In this document: piece after piece, positions 10,400-21,089 of the stretch
How positions within the stretch are numbered: the first letter of the stretch is position 1
How the letters are laid out: every line of letters begins with the position of its first letter
Origin: Terana coerulea
Lineage: Eukaryota > Basidiomycota > Agaricomycetes > Polyporales > Phanerochaetaceae
Direction: 5' to 3'
Length of the DNA: 26,449 nt
Assembly (NCBI GenBank): GCA_024811115.1
Contig: JAKOGH010000313.1
Location: 1 to 26,449, forward strand
Program-made: the position numbers and the translations under genes
The notes under the pieces: generated by a model
The model's database searches: none
What the model was told of the DNA's origin: nothing
Seen by the model: only the letters and a program-made list of their open reading frames with translations

Positions 10400-11050
10400 A
10401 TGCAAGTTGATTCGCCCGCTGTTGGCTCTCGTCTCTGGCTTGACGACGTTGTGCGCAAGAAGTGTCGAGTTCAAGAGCTCCGCCAGTTCCAGTCTGCTCA
10501 TGGACATGACCTTTCGGAAGGACGCGACGTATTCCTGGTGGTCGCACCGGCACAAGGCAAGACTACCGTTCTCCTGGCACCTCTCCTCGCAGCCCAAGCA
10601 AAAGGCCAGAAAGGGGTAGGGATTATTATTGTCCCTACCAAGGTTCTTGGAGAGCAGCAGGTACGTTCGCATTACTTGTTACCCTACACTGAAAAATTCA
10701 TGCGAGCACACTAGATGGCTACGCTGGAGAAATACGACATACGCGCGCTCGCTATAAACGAAGATACGACTCGGGAGGCCTTCTACGAAGGACGAGATCT
10801 CTTCAAAGAGCTCGAAGCCGGCGCAGACATCCGCGTGGCAGTCATGAGCCCTCAGATGCTCGAAGCCGAGCAGATGCAGAGTCTTCTCGGCAGCCAGGCC
10901 TTCAAGAAACTTGTCCTGTACTTCTTTATCGACGAGGTTCACTTACTGGATGAAGAGTCTGGTACCTGGCGTGTCGCTTACGGCAACCTCATATATCTTC
11001 GGGCTCGGCTTTCGTCTTCTACTACCTGGGCTGCTGTCACTGGTACGGCC
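10400..11050 (+). pseudogene. RecQ-like DExH helicase, N-terminal fragment
   Basis: Exon 1 is 10400-10660 and the intron 10661-10714 (54 nt, GTACGT to CTAG). Exon 2 runs from 10715 to about 11050. The ATG at 10400 gives MQVDSPAV. The first RecA-like domain is clear: ELRQFQ preceding a Walker A-like APAQGKTT, then IIIVPTKVLGEQQ (motif Ia region), RALAINEDT, VAVMSPQML, motif II as DEVH within FFIDEVHLLDEES, and motif III region WAAVTGTA. After TGTA the helicase similarity ends, because the DNA becomes a DUF6589 exon in the opposite direction. The second RecA domain with motifs IV-VI is missing, so no unwinding activity is expected. The residue opening the P-loop is Val rather than Gly or Ala. 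Expanded RecQ-like helicases of this type are common in basidiomycete genomes. Confidence 0.8.
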
Positions 11051-12827
11051 AATTTCGAGACGGCTCAGCACACGATAGGTCATTTGGTGTGCGTTGGTCG
11101 TAAACAGGACGGCGCCAACAAGACGTTGAAAAGAATTCGCATTGCGATGTCGGGATTGCATGACAACTTTTATAATAGCAGCAGTAATCTGTCCGATAGT
11201 CAGCATTGTTCAGCATATATAAATCTTAGGCACTTACAAACTAGGGATCTCGTACTGCATCGAGCTCGTAATCATCCACCGGGTCGCCATCAACCTCAGT
11301 CTCATCATCTCCAGAGGTCACGGACGAAGTCGCTGGCTCGCCGTCCTGACTAGCGGCGACAGGAGCGTCGGCGACGCTTGCATGAACCTTCGCTTCGAGT
11401 CTCTTGCGAGCATTGTTGTTTATCGCTGCGGTGGCTATGACGGCAAATAGAACGGGAGCTCCCTGCGTAATCTTGGACTGATCCTTGATGGAATCGCAGT
11501 CGAGGAGTTGCTCCCAGGTCAACTCCTTCGGTGGGAAAAACACCGCACAGTCTAATAGAAGCTGCTGAGATTCATCATCGACAGTGTCAAGTACTCGTGT
11601 GACGGCCCAGTCTACTAGAGTGTTTTGAGTGGTGAGTTGCTAGTCTAGACGAGGTAAGACTGCGTTGTAACGGGACAGATGGTCCGAGGCCGTGGCGGGG
11701 AATGGATGGGTATACCATGTCGGTTTCAACATGCCCTCGAAGCCGGCGTGCTTGCGGGTGGTTCCATATCAGCTTGACTATGTCCACAGGGCGTGTCCCA
11801 AGGCTTGTCTGTCCTCCGACCCAAGCACTAACAGACCTAGCAACGCAGCCAGGGAGACGATGGGCTTTAGCGTCCAGAAGGGATGTTGCGAAGTAGTCGC
11901 CCATAGATGCGAAGCCACAGAGGTCCAAACAGCGAGACATAACAAGTAAGTGGTCGCCAGAGGTTGCATACAGGTGCCAGCTGTTCTTGTTTGTTCCAGA
12001 TAGATCCTCGGTGAGCGAGATGTCTTTGAACAGGTCTTGAACGAAGTGCTGTTCTACGGCGGCGAACTTGTGCGCAGGGGTTCGCTGAGGCGTCTGAGGT
12101 AGTACCGGGGTGATAGGATACGGGCTGTACATGCCGTAGTTGAGATATGGCATAGTAGCAATTGGCGAGGGGTACTGCTGGGGGACAAGGTAGGCGAGTA
12201 GGATAAAGGCCCAAGGGAGCCCGGATGGTAATGAGGCGTCGTAGGCAAGGAGAAGGGATGCATAGCAGAAGCAGAAAAGCCACCAGGGTATCCAGCAGGA
12301 GTCCATAGGCCAATTCCATTCCCAGAGGACACGCCGAAGGTAGCTGCCTGTGCTGCACGAGCCAAGTTTCCTGCATCCCGCGCATCCTCAACTACCTCCA
12401 TCCGGTCTTCGTCTTCAGCACCTTCAGACTCCAAGTCTGAATCCGTAGTATCCGGGTGTGCTTCATCGAACGTACCTGGACGTGGTACATCCTCACGGAA
12501 CGGCATCGCAAGACCATGCAAGTTGCGCGCTGTGGGTTCTACGTCCGCACGTGCAAGACGTCGAGTTCCGCCAGGTCCAGAGAGTTCTTCGAACGCATCT
12601 TCTTGCTGGTGCGCGAGAGTGTTCGCGCTGCTCTCAGGAGCGTAGATGGGTGTAGACGAAGATGTATTTGGTGAAGGATATGTTGTGTAGCGTACATGTG
12701 GTAAGGACCGAGCGGCAGGGATCGAAAGCGGTGGAAGCAGAGGCGGGACACGCTCGTTAGGTGCTTGAGTGTTCCTGAGATACGAGAGAGGGTATTCGTC
12801 CGGCGAAGGGGACGCATTTCGAGACAT
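11050..12827 (-). pseudogene. DUF6589-type mobile-element protein, N-terminal fragment
   Basis: Minus strand, ATG at 12827 (MSRNASPSPDEYPLSYL). A Ser/Pro-rich, acidic N-terminus is followed by a Tyr/Pro stretch. Then come GFASMGDYFATSLL, a TRPVDIVKLIWNHP motif, LVDWAVTRVLDTVDDES and the ELTWEQLLDCD helix. Next are QGAPVLFAVIATAA, an acidic linker and, after an intron at 11189-11237, SRHRNANSFQRLVGAVLFTT plus NAHQMTYRVLSRL. These motifs fit the fungal DUF6589 family as I recall it, which is found on mobile DNA. One added base at the G run 12180-12184 and two near 11756-11758 make the long exon (12827-11238) exactly 531 codons. Two in-frame TAG codons remain, at 11640-11642 and 11241-11243; the latter sits where relatives have Trp in RDPW. 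The catalytic C-terminal half is absent. Confidence 0.72.
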
Positions 12828-12898
12828 AGAGGTCGAGACGGTGTGGTAATGAGCAGACAGCGCTTGCGAAATGGGCCCAGGCCATTTCTGGCCGAGAA

Positions 12899-12942
12899 GC
12901 CGATTCAAACTCCGGGACCGTCCTCAGAAGACCCCCAGTTTG
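12899..12942 (-). repeat. Right terminal inverted repeat, 44 bp
   Basis: Partner of 10223-10266, three mismatches in 44. It lies 71 bp upstream of the DUF6589 start codon. A TATA-like string (TATATATA) follows just outside it near 12953-12960. Confidence 0.85.
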
Positions 12943-13222
12943 GTCACAGCCTCTATATATACCAAGGAACGCGGACATCTCTTCCGACTATTTAGAAGGC
13001 TGTCCTAGAGCCTAGTGCTCTCCCAGAAAGCGTGGGAATGCTGCGGTTACCGCATAAGGCAGGCGTGGAGGCTCCTCGCGTGGCAAAGCGGAGTGATGGG
13101 GATGACGCAAACGGCATGCTGTAAGGAGTCTGCCAAGCGGACGCGGACAGTTTGCAGTCTAGAGCCTCTTCACTTTGTACTTGTATCTTCACGACGTTCA
13201 CGCCTCCCCAACCGCCTCCGCC

Positions 13223-15119
13223 ATGCGCGACAAGACACCCATCCTTCCACTCCTGCAGACGGTCTTCGAGGTATGTCCAATGTGCGCAACGGAAATGCTC
13301 GACACTCATTGTCTTTTAGTCCATCCTCGAAGTCTTTCTGCTATGTCTAGCAGGGTATATTTTGGCTATGAAGGGGATCTTGGATAGGCCGACACAAAAA
13401 GTGCGTGTGCTACTCTCTCTTCAGGAGCTCAACTCATCCTGTACCACAGAAATTCAACAAGATAAATGTGTCGCTCTTCACGCCATCCCTCTTGTTCTCA
13501 AAAGTTGCATTCTTCCTGTCACCAGGTCTGTCGCTCTCCGTTCCTGCCCGGAAAGCAGTCTCATCCCCGCCCTCTTAGCCAAGCTGCGAGAGCTATGGAT
13601 AATACCAATCTTCTTCGTCGTCACGACCGTGGTGTCGATGGCTGCGGCTTGGATCCTCGGCCTCATCTTCCGCCTCAAGAGATCCCAAAGAAGCTTTGCG
13701 GTTGCCTCCGCCATGTTCATGAACTCGAACTCGCTTCCTATTGCCCTTATGCAGAGCCTAGTCGTCACTGTACCAGGGTTGAAATGGGGAGACGACGATA
13801 ACAAGAACGCGATGGTCGGCCGCGCGTTGACGTACCTCGTGCTGTACTCGACACTTGGCATGATCGTTCGGTGGAGCTACGGCGTCCGCCTTTTGTCCCA
13901 AGCAGACCCGGAGTCGGCACCGCCAGAGACCGCCGGCGGTGTACAGAGCCCTGCGCTCGAGCCAGACGAGACCGCCTTTCCCCCTTCGTCGGAAGAATAC
14001 CAAGTTCTGCACCGCGACTCCTCCGAGCACTCTAGGTCCGCAAGCCAAACAGACGTGGAGAACCCCAGCATCGTCGTGGAAGATACCTCATCTCGGGCGA
14101 GCTTGGACCCCAAGTTCTTTTACTCCTACCCAAACTCGCCGTACAGCAAGTCGGCCAAGCTCCCCGTGGCGCACCTTCGACCTCAGTCGTTTCAACACCG
14201 CCGTCCGAGTTGGAAGAGGGCGAAGACGATGATGTGATCGAGTTCCCTGGACGTCGTACTCGCGTCGAGCCGACCTCATCGGTCTGGCAGTCCCGCCGGC
14301 GGCGCATCCGTCGCGCAGTGGCCAAGTCCTTCAAGAGCTTCAACGAGTTCATGACCGTGCCGCTATGGGCAGCGCTCCTCTCCCTCGTCGTTGCCTGCAT
14401 TCCACCACTACAGCATGCACTGGACGTCCACGTCAAGCCGATCCGCGGCGCGCTGAACCAGGCCGGCAACTGCTCCATCCCTCTCACCCTTGTCGTCCTC
14501 GGCGCGTACTTCTACCAGCCACCGGAGCCGAAGGAGAACCGCGCCCGAGATGCGCTGCCGGCTCACCGCGAGCGCGGCAGGAGCGTCAGCACGAGTTGGA
14601 GCCAGATATCGCTGGTCGACAGCGTACGGGAGATGTTCAAGATGCGGCGGCGGTCGAAGAGCCTTAGTGAGCGCAACCCATCGCACGAGAAGCGGCCGGG
14701 CGAGACGAAGACGGTGGTCATCGCGGTGTTGTCGCGTATGATCATCACACCGCTGCTGCTGCTGCCGTTCCTTGCGCTCTCGACTCGGTTCAACTTGCAA
14801 GAAGTCTTTGATGAGTACGTATCTCACAACTGCAATGCAAACATCGCATGCTAACTTCCGTTTGTCCGCAGCCCGGTTTTCGTCGTCTCGAATGTATTGC
14901 TCATTGCTTCTCCGCCGGCCTTGACGCTCGCACAGGTGCGTTCTACGATCGCTGTACAATAGCTCTGTGCTGACCCTTGTACTTTAGATAACACAAGCTG
15001 CGTCGGGCGATGCCTTCGAGCGACTCATCAGCCGCACCATCTTCTGGTCGTACTGCGTCGTCACGCCACCCTCCACCATCATCTTTGTCGTCGTCGGACT
15101 CATTCTTTCTAAGCTCTAG
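13223..15119 (+). CDS. Auxin efflux carrier (AEC) family membrane transporter
   Basis: Six exons: 13223-13270, 13320-13400, 13450-13525, 13579-14814, 14872-14935 and 14988-15119, with introns of 49-57 nt. About 545 aa. The N-terminal bundle includes LEVFLLCLAGYILAMKG, the family motif NVSLFTPSLLFSKVAFFLS, a WIIPIFFVVTTVVSMAAAWI helix and the conserved FMNSNSLPIALMQSL region. A long hydrophilic Ser/Asp-rich linker follows. The C-terminal bundle includes VPLWAALLSLVVACIPPLQ, NQAGNCSIPLTLVVLGAYF, PVFVVSNVLLIASPPALTL and FWSYCVVTPPSTIIFVVVG. Fungal AEC proteins are integral membrane carriers of uncertain substrate. The frame needs one added base in the linker, best placed at the CCCC run 14162-14165; the exon then has exactly the phase its neighbours require. 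It heads a tandem AEC-DUF6533 module. Confidence 0.92.
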
Positions 15120-16061
15120 GTTCATCTAGCATTGTTCGACTAATTTCTTTTACATACATGTCTCGCCTCGTACATCTGCTGTGTTTCTTGTTGTCTTGTG
15201 TTCTCACTTCATCGACGGTAGTACATTCAGTCTCGCGTATACAGTAATTCATGCACTAGTCAGATGACGTTTTCCTACACTCCTTGCTGTTGAATCTGTG
15301 GGTCACCACCAAAACTGCGCATCTCATATGAGAACCCCTCTTCAGTGTTGTGTGCGCTCAACAACTACGGTAACTCGCGCACTTGGAATATCGTGACAGC
15401 TCAGTCAACTCGGGTCTGATAAGACATGAGACAAAAGATGTATCTGCATACTCGACAGTGTCCATCTCATGTATCTCAGAAGTGCACCCTCTAGACAGAT
15501 AACCCTGCGGATAAGTCTGTGACTGAGAAGCCGCTAAACTGGCTCGTTGCTGGCGTTGCCGATAGTCGAGATCTTTGTGGCGTTCGGGCGGGCGGGCGGC
15601 CAAGGGCGGAACAGAGCTGATGGCGCATCAAGTACTCGGAATCGCCCGTGCAGTCAACGTTCGTTCACACCACGACGTGCCCATGCTACTTGCTGCTTGC
15701 ATATAACGGGCGGTACGACGGAAACGCTGCTTACATACTTTATCGGCTAACTGTATCCATATCTTGCGATAAGCTTTTGCTCTGATGAAAGACAACTGGC
15801 GGTGGTGTTCAGACAGCCCTGGAATTACATTTTTGATTCATACCCTGTGCAAAGCTATGTACAAGTGTGGCACGATGAGATGAATGACACCTATAGGTAC
15901 GCTGCTTGCTGCATCTGGAGAAAGTCATCTGCTAACGTTTCTTCTATCTCGATAGCTATCAGCACCGGAGCATACAAGAGTCCTCTTGGCTCTCGGTGGT
16001 ATACCCACTGGGCCTCGTCTCCTGCGACGCTTACTCTCTCGGACGTTTCACCAATACTGGC
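15120..16061. other. Intergenic between AEC and DUF6533
   Basis: No gene was recognised. It holds the repeat block at 15545-15680. From about 15948 to 16000 it carries a DUF6533 5' flanking segment that recurs near 18151 and 21810. The latter may be 5' untranslated leader or promoter. Confidence 0.5.
15545..15680 (+). repeat. Diverged repeat block, partner of 541-735
   Basis: Contains GTTGCCGA, CTTTGTGGCGTTCGG, TGATGGCGCATCAA and CTCGGAATCGCCCGTGCAGT, matching the minus strand of 541-735 in order. A weak third match (CTTTGTGGCGTTCGG) occurs near 24014. Confidence 0.6.
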
Positions 16062-17739
16062 ATGTCTTCACAAGTGACACCCGCAATTGTGGAGGAATTT
16101 TCAGCAGTGTACGTAAGACTTCGTATCTTCCGGTACGCTGGGGCTTATACTGACCTTTTGATTACATGTAGGACCATTGGTAGCTACGTTGAAGTTGCCA
16201 TAGCAGGTACGCTTGAATGTCGCTTTTTCACTTTCCTTTCGGCTTTTCCCTCATACAAAGCTAGTCCTCGTTGTCTACGAGTACCTCCTCACTTTCCGGC
16301 ACGAGTGGAACGCATGGACAAGGCGCCTCACGGCGACGTCGTTGCTTTTCATCTCAATACGATGGGTCATGGTGATTGATCAGATATTTCAAGTAATTCC
16401 ATCTGCACCAAACGTAAGGGACTTGTGTTTGCTTGAGTTGCGCGTGGCACGTACTGACTTCTTCGGCATTAGAAGTTTGCCCCTTCTACCTCCTTCTCGT
16501 CACTTCACGGCTGACTGTCGAGCTTGTACAGCTGCGAATCCTTAGACATACTGTTTAATATTTTTAACCTTATCAGTTACACACAGGCTGCAGGTGAGTA
16601 ATGACTCATATTATGTGCAACACCCCACGAATTGTTCATTCACAGTATTTGCCTCGCTCCGAGTACACGCACTGCGGGGGCAGAGCTATGTGCTAAATTT
16701 TCTCGTCCTGATCTTGGGACTCGTGCCTACCGTAACAAATATTGTAAGTCTGATCTTGTGCGTTCTACATTTCCTCACGACCACTGAACATGATTTCTAG
16801 TTTGGTCTCATACACTCCAGCTCGGATTTTCTCGCTGAGCCTTTCAACACATGCGATACCACCTACAATGTATCTCAGAGGCTCGACAACATGTAAGTCA
16901 ATGGGTAGCCTTCCTACATTTTCTGCTAACATTTATTAAGCTGTATGTGTGCCACTGGTCGCAAAAACAAACCTTAGCTGAATGCGGCTTACATGATCTC
17001 AGTGCTCATTGTAACCCGCACTTCCCTATTACTCGCCGACGCTCTCGCGATGGTGTCAACGTGGATGAAGACATATCAAGAATGGCGTGAGGCACGTCGG
17101 ATAAATTTACGCCTCCCAATTACTACGTGCCTGTTACGTGATGGTGAGTACTCAAAAAAGCACTTTGTTTCATGCTCATGCGCAGGGCTCACAGGTACCC
17201 TTTACTTCTTGTGCGTCTGTAACAAGTTATGTGGCTTGTTCCAAGCAGCAAGTAGCTCACTCTTCATGAACGCAGTGCCTTACTTGTGGTCAATGTAGCC
17301 CAAGTTCTCACCTTCAAAGCAGTATGTTTCCTCTGTCAAACGTGCATATTCTCTGAGGATATATGAAGTTGATAGAATTTTGGTCCAGTGGAACCTTTGA
17401 CGTCCACGATGGTGCACAGCTTCTACCTTTTCCCTGCTTACTGCTACTCACTGAGTCATCTGAATTTAGCCTGCAATTCTCATTAATCGGTTTATAGCCA
17501 ATCTTCGACAGCTGAACGAAGTTCAGAGCTCTACAATAACTCCATCCTCCTCGCGGATGAATTCCCGCGTCATTTTCATGAGCGTTGGTAACATGGGCGA
17601 ACCTCTTCACGTCCGAGATGACGGGATCAATCTCGAGGACCAAGACATCGAGCCCCGGGAGCATGGGTCAGCGCGAGGTGCTATGGGCGACCGTGCGGCT
17701 ACAGACTACGCGGATGTGCAGGAGGATACTGGCAAGTGA
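16062..17739 (+). CDS. DUF6533 family multi-pass membrane protein (copy 1)
   Basis: A basidiomycete integral membrane protein of unknown function. The ATG at 16062 gives MSSQVTPAIVEEFSAV. Exons are 16062-16108, 16172-16206, 16265-16413, 16473-16593, 16646-16743 and 16801-16892, with less certain ones to 17739. The DUF6533 N-terminal signature is LVVYEYLLTFRHEWNAW, followed by TSLLFISIRWVMV. Later helices include LNFLVLILGLVPTVTNI and an SVLIVTRTSLLLADALAM-type segment. After it comes the charged STWMKTYQEWREARR loop and LRLPITTCLLRDG. The tail is INRFIANLRQLNE, then Asp/Glu-rich to the stop at 17737. Exon 16473-16593 has an in-frame stop unless a base is added at 16480-16483, followed by a compensating change. 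It may be an error, or a copy starting to decay. It lies 0.9 kb after AEC. Confidence 0.7.
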
Positions 17740-18954
17740 CCATACCATAGAGCTTGAGCTTGAGCTAAGCTGAACCTGTTATGCACTAGCTTGACGTCTG
17801 CCCATGTGATGTAACTTGGGGGTGACAGTAAAGACTGTCTCTGTTCCATTGATAATTAGCTTGCGTATGCCTTTGACCTTGCGTTGACTTTGTTCATATG
17901 GCGCCTGTCTACAACCTGGCGAGCACTATTATTTAACACTGCTGTATGCTATAGAGCTCCCGAATGTATACTTAGACTTAAAGCGGTGTGTTAGTACGGC
18001 AACGCAGATTCTGCCCATTGTTAGCCTGAGTAGCCTTGCGCTTGACATGAATATAGGTCCACCCCTACATGGAGGAATGTGCAAGTATGTTATGGCGAGA
18101 ACATTTACCTTCACGTCCTCCTGTAGCCCAATTTTCTGTCTTTCTTCCATATTGATAGTAATCACTATAGCCTACAAGAACCCTGTCGGCTCTCGGACGG
18201 ATCGAGTGCTTGGAAAGTAACCACTCTTGCCTCGTCTGCGCCTTAGTACATTGCAAAGATCCTAAAAGATTATTATATGTTTAATCTTCTACATACTTGC
18301 AATTAGGACAATAGATGTACCAGTGGAACTACCCTGTCATGGGCTGGCAAAGGCTGGCAGACGGGCCGTAGCATTAGCGCCGCTTCGCGCCGCCGCATCC
18401 GGACTGATGGGCGCATCATTCTCCGGAATACTCCGTGCGCGCGAAGCGGAACCACCCGGCAGCTCGTCCGTTTTCTGTCTCCTAACCTCACCTCAGGTTC
18501 GCATCCAGTCCCTGCTGCAGCAGCCGGCCGTACATCCTCTCTATGCTTTTTGCGGACAAGACCCCCAGTCTACGGAGCGTCTGCTGCGATGAAGCCCGTA
18601 GGAAACGCCAAATTCCAATATTTGGCTCCACGCTTGTGCGCACCGGTGCGCTGCATTCGAGTACCACACATCTCGGCCGTGCGGTTGAGTTCATTCCTGT
18701 ATTTCCTGGAGCCTTTTTACTGACATCACTTGTATCACGAGAGTGGCTACCCGCAAATTTGTTTTGTAATGCTTGGACGTTGAGTAGCCTGCCAAACTTG
18801 GCCGCTTTCCTCCCTCGCGCTGTCTGCCATACATCGAGGTATAGTTCGCGGCATCTTCTGCAAAACCACGGCCTTACTCGCGGAAGTCTTTCCAGCTGTC
18901 CGGAGATAGCGCTCTGCTGTAATACGGGAGGGCGTCTTTTCAGGAGCTCGGCTG
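17740..18954. other. Spacer before the second AEC copy
   Basis: No convincing gene. About 18151-18200 repeats the DUF6533 upstream segment seen at 15948-16000. A GC-rich island lies at 18345-18560. A 163-codon minus-strand frame at 18488-18979 exists but shows no family signature. Exons 1 and 2 of the second AEC copy should fall in this area but are not recognisable. Confidence 0.45.
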
Positions 18955-21085
18955 GTCTAGCGTTGCAGAAACTCGACAAGAGCGATGCGCCGCTTTTCGT
19001 ACCATCTCACATGTCCTTCACGGTTGCCTTATTTTTGTCCCAAGGTTTGTGTCATTAAATTCCTTATCCTGGAAAGCGCTCTCAGTCCTGTCCTCATAGC
19101 CAAGATATGGGAGCTATGGACGACACGAATCCTGGTTGTCATCGCAGCGGTGAAGCCGACGGCTACCACCTGGACCCTTGGAGCGCTCTTTTGGTTGGAG
19201 AGAAGAAAATGCAACCTTGCAGTCACATCCGCCATGTGCACCGACTCGAACACGGTCCCTACGGCGCTCAGTCGAAGCCCAGCCCTGGTCCGATAGAGGG
19301 AGAAGATAACAACAATGGCGCGATGGCCTGCCGTGCGTTGACGTACTTGATCTATTCTAAAATGCTATGGTCACTCTATTGGGTTCTGGTGTTCGTCTTT
19401 TGTCTTCAGCCCAGAGCCGGCACCAGTCAACGTTTCGGGGGACGTCGACGGTCTTCTTCGAGCGGAAAAGAGCGCCTTACCCCGCTACGTTCTCGAAAGG
19501 ATATCGTGCCCTCCACCGCGACCATCCCACAAGCTGCTTGCCATCTTCTCAGCGGAGAAATCCCCGCCTCGGTCAGACCCAGACACCAGGCTTGTCCCTC
19601 CTTCCACGACTTGCTGTAAAGCATGTTGTTCAAATTACCCCGTTCTTCGCATTAAATCTCTGTTGCCTCGAGGCCGCCTTCTGGGATGGACGAGGACTAG
19701 AATCACAACAACGCCATCGAGTTCCCTGAACGTCGCACTCATGGGAAGCGCACTTCATTGGTCTGGCCGTCCCGTCGCAAGCGCATACGTCGTGAAGTGG
19801 TAAAGCCTTCGAGAGCTTTGTGCAATTTATGGCCGTGCCCCTCTTAGTCCCGCTTCCCTTATTCATCATCGCATTGTCGTCGCCTGTTTCCCTCCGCTTC
19901 AGCATGCGCTTGAAATCCACGCGGAGTCGATCCGCGGCATGCCGAACCAGGCAGGCAATTGTTTCATCCCCCTGACTCTCGTGGTCCTCGGCGCATACTT
20001 CTACCAATTGCCTGAGTCGAGAGCAAACCGTGCCCGAGAGGGTCACCAGCTCGCCATGGGCGCGGTAGGAGCATACGTATGACATGGCGCCAGACACCAC
20101 TGTTTGACAGTGTGGGGAAGATGTTCACGATGTGGTGGCGGTCATGGGGCGCAGTGAACTCAACCCGGCCGGCCAAAAGCGGCTTGGTGAGGCAGACCAT
20201 TGCGGTCCTCTCTCGCATGGCCATCATGCCACTGCTATTATTACTGATCCGCACACTTTCAGCGTGATCCAACTGGAAAAAATGTTCGATGAGTACGTAT
20301 TTGATAGTTGTGATGTAAATATTGCATACTGACTTTGGTCCGCCTATAGCCCGATGTTCTCGTCCTGGGCGTGTTACAGCTGTTTCGGGTTATAATGAGA
20401 AGCGCCTTTTGCTCGCGCGCGAGGACCTTCCCAAAAAGGAATCTTCCGACTCTTGCCTTCCAACTGGACTGTGCGCATCTCGGGAACAGTGCTTGTAGCG
20501 AGTGCCAAAATGCTGGGAAGGTTCTCGGGCATATGCACGCATCATCCTTGTATAACCAGAACTGGCAAAAGCGTCAATCTGACGCGCCCAGAACCTGAGT
20601 TGTGTACAAGTAGGGCAAAATGTGCAATTGACTGGATTTGCAACGAGCACGAGACTCATGTGCAGGGAAAATAGAATAAAATACATAACACATGCTCATA
20701 GAAGTCATATTTGTAGTATCAGCATGTTCCGGGCAATATTGAAGGGACGGTGCGTGCAGCAGGCTGCGGCAGGGAGTCGGAAGTTACCATTTTGGGAAGG
20801 TCCTCGCGCGCGAGAAAAAACGGCGCTTCTCATTATAACCCGAAACAGCTGTAATACACATTGTCTCGCCGGCGGCCCCGACGCATGCACACGTACGTTC
20901 TCTAAGTAACATGTGATAGCCTCGGTCTGAATTTGGTATTCCAGATAACTTAAGCCGCGTTAGGCGATGCCTTCGACCGAATAACCAGCCCCATCAGCGA
21001 TTGGTCGTACTGCATCATCATCTGGCTAAACATCGGTAAAGGCATCTACCAATATACTCCTACCTCCATCAATATCAGTAGTCTC
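18955..21085 (+). pseudogene. Degenerate second AEC transporter copy
   Basis: Collinear with 13450-15110 of the intact AEC gene. Exon 3 is seen as KLDKSDAPLF...VALFLSQ with its intron kept. The next exon begins KIWELWTTRILVVIAAVKPT, includes an SAMCTDSNTVPTALSRSP counterpart of the conserved SAMFMNSNSLP region, and then hits TAG. The RALTYL block, the linker, a GNCFIPLTLVVLGAYFYQ block and the intron after the DEY codons (near 20290) all remain, in different frames. The penultimate exon is split by a 475-bp MITE. The last exon is readable from about 20944 (GATAACTTAAGCCGCGTTAG), with stops. Several nonsense codons and indels rule out function. No start codon region was found. Confidence 0.88.
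20377..20851. mobile_element. MITE, 475 bp, TA target duplication, inside the AEC pseudogene
   Basis: Terminal inverted repeats of about 90 bp begin CAGCTGTTTCGGGTTATAAT. The first 30 bp are identical at both ends and the rest match with small indels (CTCGCGCGCGAGGACCTTCC in both). TA dinucleotides flank it at 20375-20376 and 20852-20853. The intact AEC gene supplies the empty site: its sequence continues across this TA without the insert. No transposase is encoded. TA duplication with long TIRs fits a Tc1/mariner-type non-autonomous element. Confidence 0.9.
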
Positions 21086-21089
21086 GGTT

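Larger units (their letters stand above)
10223..12942. mobile_element. Internally deleted TIR element carrying helicase and DUF6589 fragments
   Basis: Two 44-bp inverted repeats bound 2720 bp. Inside each, a gene starts and runs inward: a RecQ-like helicase from 10400 (+) and a DUF6589 protein from 12827 (-). Both stop being recognisable at one point near 11050. The simplest reading is a larger DNA transposon that lost its middle, joining two N-terminal gene halves. No target-site duplication is visible outside the repeats (left ...CTACATT, right GTCACAG...), so the element may be old or the true ends may be slightly different. I do not recognise a named superfamily with these ends. Confidence 0.6.

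Noticed and set aside
10195..12970. Target-site duplication for the 10223-12942 element
   Set aside because: Flanking bases on the two sides do not match at any plausible length, so none is claimed.
18488..18979. 163-codon open frame on the minus strand
   Set aside because: No family motif, lies opposite AEC pseudogene sequence at its end and in GC-rich DNA where long chance frames are common.
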